DNA from: Mesorhizobium sp.
GTDB taxonomy: Bacteria > Pseudomonadota > Alphaproteobacteria > Rhizobiales > Rhizobiaceae
Length of the DNA stretch: 64,000 nucleotides
Direction: 5' to 3'
NCBI RefSeq assembly: GCF_017306585.1
Contig: NZ_JAFKIC010000111.1
Location: forward strand, 23,726 to 87,725
Under the pieces are notes generated by a model. The model did no database searches and was not told where the DNA came from. It was given only the letters and a program-made list of their open reading frames with translations. Position numbers and translations under genes: made by a program. Of this stretch, positions 54,137 through 63,800 are shown piece after piece. Each line of letters starts with the position of its first letter. The first letter of the stretch is position 1.

Positions 54137-55444
54137 ATGCCGCACCAAGGGTATACCGACCGGGCATCGAGGGGGAATTTGACTTTGAAATCAGCAGGAT
54201 GGAGCCTCGCAAAGGGAGAACGCCGCGCCATTGTGGCAGCGCTCTGCTCCGTGCTTCTGGCTTCCTGCACCTCGGCCGGCGACCCGACGATGTCGGTCGG
54301 AATGCCCGGCTATAATGCTTCTTCCTCGGACATGAATGCGGCCGCCACCGGCAAGCCGATCGCCGCCGTCGATTCGTCGTCGCAGGCAGCGGCCGCGCAC
54401 GCCACCGAGCAGGCGACCGTGATGGGCGAAGGCGATACCGCCCTGCCTGAAACAATCGCCTACGTGCCGACGGCCAAGCCCGAGGCAGCTTTTCCGCTCA
54501 CCACGCCGGCAGGCGCTGAAACGATCGCGGGGCATACGCCGCAGTCCTTGCAGCAGCCGGTGCAGACGGCGCAGCAGACCGACGCGGTCGCCCAGAAGAT
54601 CGCCGCCGCCGATGCCGCGGTGACCGCGCCCAAACCGGCCGCGGCACCGGCGATGAACAATCCGGTCTATGTGACCGCGGGCGAAATGCCACAACCCGAA
54701 GCGCCGAAGAAAAGAGGTTTTCTGGCCTCTATGTTCGGTGCCACGCCCGCTTCGGCGACGCCTGCCCCTCTGGTCAACACGCGCGCTGGCGAACAGCCAG
54801 CCGCGCAAGCCAAACCCGCGCCAGCGCCGGCGCCGGCAAAACCGATCATCACATTGGCCTCGGCCGATTCCGCGCAAAAGCCTGTGCAACTGGCTTCGAT
54901 AGGCGGCGACACCGGCCATATCACCGGCAGTGATGCGCTGCCCGGCGTTCGTCAGACGGCGCTGTTCGAGATCAAGCGCAAATCCGGCCTGGACGATGAG
55001 AGCGACGTCGATCTCAACGAGGACGAAGGCGGCGGCTATCAGGTCGCGTCCGCCGCCGGCATGGCACGACTGGCGCCCAACGGGCTGCTCAAGCAGAACG
55101 AGAGTGTCGATGTCGCCTGCCTGAAGCCCTCCCTGGTGCGCGTGCTGAAGACGATCGAGGGCCACTACGGCCGCAAGATGGTCGTCACCTCGGGCTATCG
55201 CGATCCGGCGCGCAACCGCCGCGCCAATGGCGCCAAGAATTCGCTGCACATGTACTGCGCGGCCGCCGACATCCAGGTGCCCGGCGTCTCCAAGTGGGAA
55301 CTGGCGAACTACATCAGGACCATGCCTGGCCGTGGCGGCGTCGGCACCTATTGCCACACCGATTCGGTCCACGTCGACGTCGGCCCCGAACGCGACTGGA
55401 ACTGGCGCTGCCGCCGGCGCAGCGGCGGCGGTGGCGAAGGCTGA
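54137..55444 (+). CDS. Lipoprotein with YcbK-type M15 peptidase domain (DUF882)
   Basis: The product is up to 435 residues. The hydrophobic stretch RAIVAALCSVLLASC is a lipoprotein signal, with the lipobox cysteine at residue 44 from the ATG at 54137. A TTG at 54185, with GAGGGGGAAT upstream, would start closer to the signal and is equally possible. Residues about 50-300 are Ala/Pro/Gln-rich and disordered. The C-terminal domain (about 320-425) has VVTSGYRDPARN, SLHMYCAAADIQ and THTDSVHVDVGP-like zinc ligands (here CHTDSVHVDVGP), typical of M15-type carboxypeptidases of peptidoglycan. It probably acts on cell-wall peptides from the outer membrane. The product ends in a basic GGGGEG tail. Confidence 0.85.
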   Translation: MPHQGYTDRASRGNLTLKSAGWSLAKGERRAIVAALCSVLLASCTSAGDPTMSVGMPGYNASSSDMNAAATGKPIAAVDSSSQAAAAHATEQATVMGEGDTALPETIAYVPTAKPEAAFPLTTPAGAETIAGHTPQSLQQPVQTAQQTDAVAQKIAAADAAVTAPKPAAAPAMNNPVYVTAGEMPQPEAPKKRGFLASMFGATPASATPAPLVNTRAGEQPAAQAKPAPAPAPAKPIITLASADSAQKPVQLASIGGDTGHITGSDALPGVRQTALFEIKRKSGLDDESDVDLNEDEGGGYQVASAAGMARLAPNGLLKQNESVDVACLKPSLVRVLKTIEGHYGRKMVVTSGYRDPARNRRANGAKNSLHMYCAAADIQVPGVSKWELANYIRTMPGRGGVGTYCHTDSVHVDVGPERDWNWRCRRRSGGGGEG

Positions 55445-55600
55445 TTTTCCTCCATTTCGACATCTCTGAGCGTTGGGATGCAGTGCAGGATTCCGCGCGG
55501 CCGCAAAGCGTCTTTGCCATCCTTGAAAAAAGTTGTCGCTTCTGGCGGCATTAGGGTTGCCGGCTGCCAACAACGCAATTATAAGCCGCTTCGTCTGAGC

Positions 55601-55675
55601 GCGCCCATCGTCTAGCGGTTAGGACACCGCCCTTTCACGGCGGTAACAGGGGTTCGATTCCCCTTGGGCGTACCA
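55601..55675 (+). tRNA. tRNA-Glu (anticodon TTC)
   Basis: The 75-base sequence, with CCA encoded, folds as a standard cloverleaf. The acceptor stem GCGCCCA pairs with TGGGCGT, the anticodon stem CCGCC with GGCGG around loop CTTTCAC, and the T arm CAGGG GTTCGATTC CCCTT is normal. U33 precedes the anticodon TTC. The AT-rich caspase-like gene begins 218 bases downstream, but I see no repeat of the tRNA 3' end further right, so an integration site is not supported. Confidence 0.98.
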
Positions 55676-55892
55676 GATCTTTTCATGGCTGGATCACGGC
55701 GGCGAATTCGCTGGGCAGTTGGCGAGGCTGCGATCTTGCGCCGCCCAGGAAATCAAGAAATCCACCCTTGAGTTTGCAGACACCACGGCACGCAGGACGT
55801 CGGAGAACCTGCTTGTCTCGTAAACATTCGTACGTCACTATCCTGCCAGACTTCCGCGAAAGAAATGTTGGCGGTTTGAGTTTAGGCGTTGC

Positions 55893-58154
55893 ATGCGACT
55901 GTCAGCAATTCTTCTTTTTGCCATTGCATTTCTCGCCGCTGCGCCAGCTTGGACAGCCAGCTCGCCGAGCTTTGATTGCAGGAAGGCAAGAAGGCCGGAT
56001 GAGAAGGTAATTTGCGCTGACCCGCAATTGGGTGCCTTGGAGGCACTTATGAGCAAGACCTATGCAGAAACAGCCAAGAAACTCGGACGATCCGCGGTAG
56101 AGGGAATAGGTCGTGCGCGCGCAAAGGAACGAATAGCGTGTTCGGTCGACGGAAAATGTATAAGACAGGTCCTGGAAGGTGAAGTCGAAGACCTTCGGTC
56201 ACTATCGGCGACCAACGACAACTTAGTCCCCGAATGGTGTGACAAAGCCAAATCGCCTGCCGAACTCGCCATCTGCGGCGACGAGTCGTTACGACGCAAG
56301 GAAATCAATCTCACCGGAATGTTCTCAACTTTGAACAGCGTCACCCTGCGGAAGGCTGAGCTGCAACAGTTGCAAAGAAACTGGCTTCGCACTCGTAATC
56401 TTTGCGGCAACGACATCGCGTGCCTATCGGATTCTTACGGACGGCAGATCGAACTCTATTCTGGCATGTCAGCCGAACTCGACATAGCCAACACACACCA
56501 GGCCGGAAATACCGCTGTCTCCCAACCTGTTGCCGGAACCTCCCCTTCCGGCGCGATCACACTCAGCGGACTGGAGCTGTCGTTCCCCAACGACATCATT
56601 ACGGGCAACAGCATTGATGCCCTGTTCGTCGCGAATGACGACTATTTGGACGTGGCGAAGCTCAAGACGCCAGCCGCTGATGCTGCTCTTGTTGGCGCCG
56701 CGCTGAAATCGCGCGGTATCGCGTCAACGACGATAATGGATGTGACACAGACATCGCTTGCTAGCGCTATCGGCAGCTACAAAACCAGCCCTCGCAAGGA
56801 CGTGTTTATCTTCTATTATGCGGGTCACGCCGCCACCGTGAATGGCAATGCAGCGTTGCTCTTTCCTTCGTTTTCTCTCAGTTCGCCCGCCAGCTCGAAC
56901 GATTATCAGCCAATCTCGCAGATAATCGCCGCGATCTCCAAGCTCGGTTATCGGAAAGTTCTCGTCGTCTTTGATGCCTGCCGCACGATTGTCGATGTAA
57001 AACAGGCAGTCGCCAGCGCCGGGGACGCCAAACCTGTCCTAGACGATGTCAGTGTCCGCAGCGTGAGGCCATTGTCGCCCGCCCAGGTCGATACCGACCC
57101 TTCAGGAGGCGGCGAATACACGATTGCTTTTTCCGCATCGAGCGGACAGCCGGCAATTGATACGCTGAACGGAAAAAACAGCCCTTTCGCGGAAATCTTC
57201 GCGGCCAATATCCGGGAAAAGCCAACGATCCTATCGGCACTCATCGATACCCGTAACGGAGTAAGTTCCGCGACCGGCGGTAAGCAGCTTCCGCGCCTTG
57301 AGTTGGGATGGGGAGCGGACGTTGCCCTCACCGCGCACGTCGTGTCGTCGGCAAGCCTCCAGTTGGAGTTGCCCGCCTACTTGCTCAGAAAGACGCCTGA
57401 AATTCAGTGGCGGAAGTCACAATGGCAAGGAGGAGAGCCTACCCTCTCAGCGAGACACAGCGTTCAACCCGGAGACGCTTGCGACATTATGAAGCCAGCT
57501 CCCAATGGTGCCGTCACCGTGTCGACAGCCGACTTCGACTGCATGTTGTCGCTATACGATTGGCGGGCATCGGTTGACAGTATCGACCGACCCAAGATCG
57601 ATTGGAATGCGGGCAATCTCATTGACGGGGTTGTTCAATCATGTGGGCAGGCAAGGTTCGATTTTGACCTTGATGCAGACGGCAAGCCGGAAACCATCGG
57701 GCTCAGCAACGATAGATATGGAGGGAGCCTCAGCTTCGTGCACGGCAACCATACCGCGAATTGGTATTCGACCCTTGGCTGCAACTTCAAGACCATTACG
57801 CTTTACGACATCGATCGAAATGGCGTCAGGGATATGATTGTAGAATATGATTGCCAGATAGGAAATGAACAGAAATCTTGCCTTTTGGTTCTAAGTGGCG
57901 AACGTCTGGTTGCGAACGTGGACGGCACTTTCTGGTATGGTGATGAAAATGCCGAAAAACAGAAATTGGCGAAATTCGGAGCTCCAGAATTAAGAGGAAT
58001 TCTTCGCGGCGCCGAGCCGATTACCCTATTTTTCGAGGCTGACATCTCTTCTAGTTACGGGATTGAGGGGAACAAGATCGTGTTTTATTCCCCGGGCGGC
58101 ATGCCCAACAACGAGCTAATCTTTAACAGGGACGGGTCTGTCGATTCTCACTGA
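55893..58154 (+). CDS. Secreted caspase-fold (C14) protein with LprI-like N-terminal modules
   Basis: The product is 753 residues with a signal peptide (about 1-22). Residues 25-120 hold an LprI/DUF1311-like module (FDCRKARRPDEKVICADPQL, with paired cysteines C29 and C41), and a second similar module follows (PEWCDKAKSPAELAICGDES, near 112-130). Residues about 235-480 form a caspase p20-like domain: DALFVANDDYLDVAKLKTP, then the catalytic H312 in FYYAGHAA and C363 in VVFDACRT. The C-terminal 180 residues include FDLDADGKPETI and YDIDRNGVRDMIV, which look like FG-GAP/VCBS calcium-binding turns. The gene is AT-richer than its flanks. Substrate and role are unknown. Confidence 0.8.
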   Translation: MRLSAILLFAIAFLAAAPAWTASSPSFDCRKARRPDEKVICADPQLGALEALMSKTYAETAKKLGRSAVEGIGRARAKERIACSVDGKCIRQVLEGEVEDLRSLSATNDNLVPEWCDKAKSPAELAICGDESLRRKEINLTGMFSTLNSVTLRKAELQQLQRNWLRTRNLCGNDIACLSDSYGRQIELYSGMSAELDIANTHQAGNTAVSQPVAGTSPSGAITLSGLELSFPNDIITGNSIDALFVANDDYLDVAKLKTPAADAALVGAALKSRGIASTTIMDVTQTSLASAIGSYKTSPRKDVFIFYYAGHAATVNGNAALLFPSFSLSSPASSNDYQPISQIIAAISKLGYRKVLVVFDACRTIVDVKQAVASAGDAKPVLDDVSVRSVRPLSPAQVDTDPSGGGEYTIAFSASSGQPAIDTLNGKNSPFAEIFAANIREKPTILSALIDTRNGVSSATGGKQLPRLELGWGADVALTAHVVSSASLQLELPAYLLRKTPEIQWRKSQWQGGEPTLSARHSVQPGDACDIMKPAPNGAVTVSTADFDCMLSLYDWRASVDSIDRPKIDWNAGNLIDGVVQSCGQARFDFDLDADGKPETIGLSNDRYGGSLSFVHGNHTANWYSTLGCNFKTITLYDIDRNGVRDMIVEYDCQIGNEQKSCLLVLSGERLVANVDGTFWYGDENAEKQKLAKFGAPELRGILRGAEPITLFFEADISSSYGIEGNKIVFYSPGGMPNNELIFNRDGSVDSH

Positions 58155-58383
58155 AGACCTCGTTGAGGCACCGGGGTTCCTGCTGAAATTGCGTCGAATC
58201 CATACCCGAATGGTGAATGACCAATAGGGCGGATAACTTGCCCTTTTCAAGCGGTGAGACAATGCCTTGATCATCCGCACGGCTTCGCGGGGTAGTTGTC
58301 ACGGGCGGATGTGCCAGCCAAACATCGCGGCCTTGTCGGGCAGGCGGACCGATGGTTAAACTGGAGCCGGAGGGAGCGCTCAT

Positions 58384-59526
58384 ATGGCAATTCACCTTTC
58401 GGCGGATGCACGAACTCCAGCAGCAACGACGCGACCGCGATATCTTTTCGGTCCGCTGGCGGACTTTCTGATGCTTGGTGGGAGCGCCTTTCTGATCTTG
58501 CCGATCCTGATCTTCGTACCGCTCAAATACGAAGGCCTTCTGGCGGCAACGATGCTTTTGCTGGCTTATGTGCTGAACTATCCGCACTTCGCCCACTCGT
58601 ACCAGATCTTCTATCGCAATTTCGGGTGCAAGGTGCGCGGCGACGGCTACGACAAGGGCCTCCAGATCCGCTACATCCTGGCCGGCATCGTCGTTCCCCT
58701 GCTCATGGGCGCATTCTTTGCCTATGGCGCGACAACGGCCAACGCCAGGCTTTTGGGAAACGCCGCCAATGCGATGTTCTTTTTCGTCGGCTGGCATTAC
58801 GTCAAGCAAGGCTATGGCATGCTGATGGTCGATGCCGTGCTGAAGCGCCGGTTCTTCAGCGACCTCGACAAGAAGATCCTGCTGGTCAACAGCTATGCTG
58901 TGTGGCTGTTCGCATGGTTGCAGACGAATACGGCCGTCAGCGAAGGCAGCTATTACGGACTGCAATATTATACGTTCGCCACTCCCGCATGGCTCAATGC
59001 GATCGCGCTGTCGATAGCGGCGGCTTCCACCGCCGCCACGGCGGTGATGCTGATCAACCGCTGGAGCAGGAATGGGCGCAGCCTGCCGTATAATGGCATC
59101 GTCGCATATGCGGCGTCCCTGTATCTCTGGATCCTGATCGTGAGGATAAATCCGCTCTGGCTGCTCGTGGTGCCGGCGCTTCATTCCCTGCAGTACCTGG
59201 CGGTGGTCTGGCGCTACCAGAGCAATGTCGAACGCGACGCACCCCGGGCCGAGAGAGCACCGCGGTCGAGACTCCTGTCCGTTCTCGGTCGGGGCTACAG
59301 GGTGCGGGTCCTCGAATTCGTCAGCGCCGGCCTGCTTCTCGGCGGTGTGGGCTTCTGGCTGATCCCGACGGTGCTGACGGCCCTGATCCCCTATGACGAA
59401 CAAGCCCTGGGTTCATCGCTGTTCTTCTTCATCGTCCTGATATTCATCAACGTGCACCACTATTTCCTCGACAACGTGATGTGGCGACGGGGCAATCCGG
59501 AAGTGTCGAAATATCTGTTCCGCTAG
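58384..59526 (+). CDS. Polytopic membrane protein with conserved histidine boxes, function unknown
   Basis: The product is 380 residues with about eight hydrophobic helices. Histidines sit at helix ends: H68 and H71 in NYPHFAHSY, H138 in VGWHYVKQ, H267 in PALHSLQY, and H358/H359 in INVHHYFLDNVMWR. Spacing and sites resemble membrane di-iron enzymes (fatty-acid desaturase or hydroxylase-like), but no named family motif is complete, so an enzyme role is inference. GGAGGGAG lies 7 bases before the ATG. Its neighbours are the caspase-like gene upstream and a tRNA-Cys gene on the opposite strand downstream. Confidence 0.65.
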   Translation: MAIHLSADARTPAATTRPRYLFGPLADFLMLGGSAFLILPILIFVPLKYEGLLAATMLLLAYVLNYPHFAHSYQIFYRNFGCKVRGDGYDKGLQIRYILAGIVVPLLMGAFFAYGATTANARLLGNAANAMFFFVGWHYVKQGYGMLMVDAVLKRRFFSDLDKKILLVNSYAVWLFAWLQTNTAVSEGSYYGLQYYTFATPAWLNAIALSIAAASTAATAVMLINRWSRNGRSLPYNGIVAYAASLYLWILIVRINPLWLLVVPALHSLQYLAVVWRYQSNVERDAPRAERAPRSRLLSVLGRGYRVRVLEFVSAGLLLGGVGFWLIPTVLTALIPYDEQALGSSLFFFIVLIFINVHHYFLDNVMWRRGNPEVSKYLFR

Positions 59527-59675
59527 CGCGTTCAGCGTCTGATGAAATCACCCTGCCGCTATAGGCCGGGTGAACGCCGTGGGCATTCCAAAACCGATGC
59601 CGGGATGACAGGCTGAGCGCGGATCGCCATCCTGCGGGCACGCCGAATCCGGGTCAATTCAACAGATTGGGATAT

Positions 59676-59751
59676 TGGAGGCCTCGCCTCGGAATCGAAC
59701 CGAGGCTTCCGAGATTTGCCGTCTCTAGCGTAGCCGCTCCGCCACGAGGCC
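59676..59751 (-). tRNA. tRNA-Cys (anticodon GCA), structurally deviant
   Basis: The 76-base sequence has encoded CCA and U73, the cysteine identity base. The acceptor GGCCTCG pairs with CGAGGCC, the D arm is GCG/CGC, and the loop CGGCAAA holds anticodon GCA (59717-59719 on the plus strand as TGC). Three departures are seen. Position 33 is G, not the near-universal U. The anticodon stem AGAGA/TCTCG has an A-G mismatch at its top. An extra base pair (C-G) between T stem and acceptor makes a 13-bp coaxial helix (7+6 or 8+5), longer than the usual 12. It could be a degenerate gene or an unusual tRNA. Confidence 0.8.
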
Positions 59752-59915
59752 ATGTCACGGTGGTAAAGGGGAGAAGTTTACAGACCCTTGATGCCTTGGC
59801 TAAAAATCTCACCGACCCGCGACAGAATTGAACATGCCCACACAACAGCCGCACATGGCTGGAATGGCACGCAGGCGAGTGGCAAATCTTGTCGGCTTCA
59901 CGCGCCCGGAACGGC

Positions 59916-60632
59916 TCAATCCTTGGTGCTGCCGTCCCAGCTGGCGTTGGACACGTGCTTTTGCTTTTCCAGATAGTCGGTCACGGCCTCGATCTCGTGC
60001 GGATCGACCGCGGTGGAGACCAGCGTCGCCACGATCTCCACCGTGTCGTCGCCGCGATCGGCAACGACCACGTCGCTGACCGGGTAATTGGCCAGTTCCA
60101 GCCGCTCCACGAGCAGATCACGCAGTTGCGGCATCGCCTCGCGGCTGGAAATGATGCTGACCTCGTAGGTCGCCTCCGTTGCGCGGTCGTCGATGGGAAT
60201 GCGGTTGATCATGTTGACGAGCGGCCTGAGCAGCGTGTTGCCGGCGAGCACGAAGACCGTAAGCAAGGCCGCTTCGGCGATCATGTCGGTTCCAGCACAC
60301 GCACCAACCGCGGCCGAGCACCAGAGCGTCGCGGCCGTGTTGAGGCCGCGCACGTTCATGCCTTCCTTCATGATCACACCGGCGCCCAGGAAGCCTATGC
60401 CGGAAACCACGTAGGAAATGACGCGCACGGCCTCGGTGGAGCCGGCAATGCGCTGCGCCAGATCGACAAAGGCGGCCGCGCCGACGGCGACCAGCACGTT
60501 GGTCCGCAGGCCTGCCGTACGCTGGCGATACTGGCGTTCGGCGCCGATCAGAGTGCCAAGAATGAACGCCGCGACAAGGCTCACGGTCGTGTCAAGGAAC
60601 GGATAGAGATCGAAGGTCTCGACAAATCTCAT
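59916..60632 (-). CDS. MgtC/SapB family membrane protein
   Basis: The product is 238 residues from the ATG at 60632. The N-terminal MgtC domain (about residues 12-140) has four hydrophobic helices, with GTLIGAERQYRQRTAGLRTN (about 28-47), the family signature, and GIGFLGAGVIMKEG in the third helix. A C-terminal cytoplasmic part (about 150-225) has an ACT-like fold (EVSIISSREAMPQLRDLL). MgtC-like proteins support survival in low magnesium or in host cells, partly by lowering F-ATPase activity. The start is the family-typical one; upstream in-frame codons give a Pro-rich leader with no support. Confidence 0.9.
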   Translation of the reverse strand: MRFVETFDLYPFLDTTVSLVAAFILGTLIGAERQYRQRTAGLRTNVLVAVGAAAFVDLAQRIAGSTEAVRVISYVVSGIGFLGAGVIMKEGMNVRGLNTAATLWCSAAVGACAGTDMIAEAALLTVFVLAGNTLLRPLVNMINRIPIDDRATEATYEVSIISSREAMPQLRDLLVERLELANYPVSDVVVADRGDDTVEIVATLVSTAVDPHEIEAVTDYLEKQKHVSNASWDGSTKD

Positions 60633-60810
60633 GGGCGCGGTCCAGGTCGGTTTTCCCCTCCATAGACCAATTCGGCAAATCCTGTGAGACGATTGTCCAG
60701 CCTGATCGCGCCGGCCGAAAGAATTGGCTAGGCCACCCGCGCCGGGCGGCTGAGATGCTCGGCCCGGGCACATCGTGTCCGAGCCACCGAAATTTTGAGA
60801 AGGCCGATTC

Positions 60811-63800
60811 CTACCAGTTCACCTTCAGGCCGACATTGCCGCCATAGGTCTGCACGCCGTCGCCGAACTTGCCGTCGAAGGCGGCAAACATCGAAGTGTT
60901 GCTGCTCCAGTCCATCTTCAGGCCGGCATTGACCGCGAGCGCGTTCTCGGCCGCCGCGGCGCCCTGGATCACGAAGGAATAGCCAGGCGCGGCCTGGAAG
61001 CTCGGTCGCACCGAGCGGTCCGGTTCGAACTCGTGCACCCAGGCGGCACGGCCCCAGGCCTGCAACGACTGGCCGTCGCCGACACCGATCGTCGTGTCGA
61101 GCTGGAGGCCGAGCGAGACCGGCAGCGAGGTTATCATCCGCTGGTCGAAGCTGAGCCCGAGAGAGCCGCCGCCAAGCGAACTCTCATCGAAGCCGTCCAT
61201 CGACAGGAACGAGAACTGCAGCGCGGCGAAAGGCGTGATTGCACCCTGCCCCACCTGTTGGCGCCAGCCGGCCTCGATGTTGGTGCCGAAGCCGGCGCTG
61301 AGGAAGTTGCTGCGCCAGTTCTCCGTCGAAACACCGGGCACCGGATTGAGCGGCGCATTGGAGCCGGGCACGGACGTGGCGCGATGGATATTGTTGTTGT
61401 AGAGGCCGAAGGCCAGCCCGCCATTGATGTAGAACTGATCCCATTTGCGGGCGACATAACCGCCGGCCTGGGCGCCGATGATGTTGCCGGAGGTCTGGCG
61501 ATCAGCGACGGCAAAGGAAGCCGCCGCGCCGCCGAGCGCGAAACCCATCAGCACATCGGGATCGCCGGCAGAGTCCAGGCCAACAGCGAAGCTGCCGCCC
61601 TTGTAGACATTGTCGGCGCTGCCGACGATCGCATCGCCACTCAGTTCACCGGCATTGGCGCCGGCTGTCGCCCAATAGCTCCAGCGCCGCTCATCCGGCT
61701 GCATGGCCTTGAACGGATTCTTCTTCGGCGCCGGCTCGTCGTAGGCCTGCGGCGTCACGGACCGGTCGGCCGGATCTATGCCGAGGCCAGTGCGCCAGAA
61801 ATTGGCCTGCCGGTTCATCGAAGCCAAGAACGTGTCATAGGCGTCGAACTGCGGCTGCTCGAAGCCGCTGACGCCCTCGCCCGAGATGGAATCGTAGACA
61901 GCCCCCAATTGACCCAGCGTCGGAATATAGAACAGCGCTTCGGCGATTTTGGTGAAGGCCGGCGAGGTCAGGTCGGTCTGGATGGCATTGACCGCATTGC
62001 CGACCGAGGTCTGGTTTTCGGTCAGCCCGGCGCGGGCGAAGTTGATGTCGACATTGAGCACGACATCATCCGGGTTCGGATAGAGCAGTTGATACTGCGC
62101 GACCGCGCTGGGGATCGAGTCAAGCACCAGCCCGTGGTTGGTCACGCCCTGATCGGCGTGCAGTATCAGATACTCCTGTGTACCCGGCTTTGCCGCGCCC
62201 GGCTCCATGATGTTGAGATTGACCACGCCTTTGAGGTCGGCCGTGCCGGTGATGTTGATCTGGTCGGCCTCCGGGTCGAGGTCAAGGTCTAGCAGATACG
62301 TGCCGGTCACCGACTGCGTCCAATTGCCGGTCACATAGGTCGTCATCACACGATTGAGATCGCCCGGCGCGACATAGCCGTCATTGGTGAACTCTCCGGT
62401 CCGGCCTAGATCGACCGTGTCGCCCATCCGGTAGATGGCGCCCTTCTCGTTGTTGAAAGCGTTCTGACCGTCACCGAGCGCGACGGAGCCCATCGTGTCC
62501 TTGAAGTTGTTGTACGTATCGTTGCCGATGCCACCTCGCATGGCATAGCCGTCGATCTTGCTCATGCAGCCAGGGTCTACCACCGGGTTGCAACCATCGT
62601 CCCCGGTGACCGCGCCGACGAAGCCATTGTTGGTCAGCACATTGTTCCTGCCGTCCAGATAGGTGATACCGGCTCCGGCGCCCGAGCCGCCCAAGATCAC
62701 GACATCCTTGTCGATAGTGACGTTGATGTCGCCATTGTCCGCTATGTCGCCGCTGCCGCCCGAGCTCTGCTCCATCAGCGCGGAAGAGTTCTTGCCGGTG
62801 ACGTAGAGGCTGGCTTTCTGCTCGAACGTCACGTCGCCGCCGGTACCAGAGCCGCCGGCACTGCCCATGAACCCTTGAGGCGTCGGGACTGCGTCCATGG
62901 CCATCATCATACTGCTTGCAGCCGGGGCCTGGGAGAGGCCGAGATAGTTGCCGGAGAAGCCGCCGACACCGCCGCCGCCGCCAATGCTCTGGCCAAAGAC
63001 GCCGACCGAATTGTCGCCGGTGATCAGCATGGCGACATTGCTGTTGATCGTCACGGTGCCGCCGTTGCCGATACCGCCATTCTTCGCTTCGATGATGCCA
63101 TTGGTGCCGGCGGTCATCACGCCGCCGCCGCCGCCCACCGACTGTGCGAAGATGCCGACCGAGCCGTTGCCCTTCAGCACGATCTGGCCGGTGTTGGTGA
63201 CGGTGACGTCACCGCCCTTGCCGTTGGCGCCGCTGTCGCCGCCGATGAAGACGGGCGGTCCGATCGTCGCCGCGATCGCGGTGCCGCCTTTGCCGCCACC
63301 GCCGCCAACCGATTGCGCGAAGATCGCGACCGAATTGTCGCCGTCAAGTTGCATCACACCATTGTTGATGACGGTGACCACGCCGCCATCGCCGCCGGCG
63401 GCGCCCTTGCCGCCGAGCGCGAACGAGAAGCCGGGAGCGCCACCCGCCACCGAATAGCTCGCGCCGCCGGAGCCACCGCCGCCGCCGACCGACTGCGCCA
63501 TGATGCCCGTCGAGCCAAAGCCCTTGGCGTAGATGACGCCGCTGCCGAAATTGGTGACGTTGACGTCGCCGCCCTTGCCGTTGGCGCCACCATTGCCACC
63601 AACGCCGAAGGTCGCGGCGCCCGGACTGAGCGCTGCCGCTATGCTCATCGCACCGGTACCGCCGCCGCCGCCGACGGATTCAGCGAAGATCGCCACCGAG
63701 GCGTCGGATATGGTCGTGATGTGGCCGTAATTGTTGACCGTAACCACGCCGCCATCGCCTGAACTGCCACCGTCACCGCCGACGCCGACTGACGTCGGCA

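Noticed and set aside
55601-55675. tRNA-Glu as the attachment site of an integrated element
   Set aside because: No second copy of the tRNA 3' end, integrase gene or element boundary is visible in the following 8 kb.
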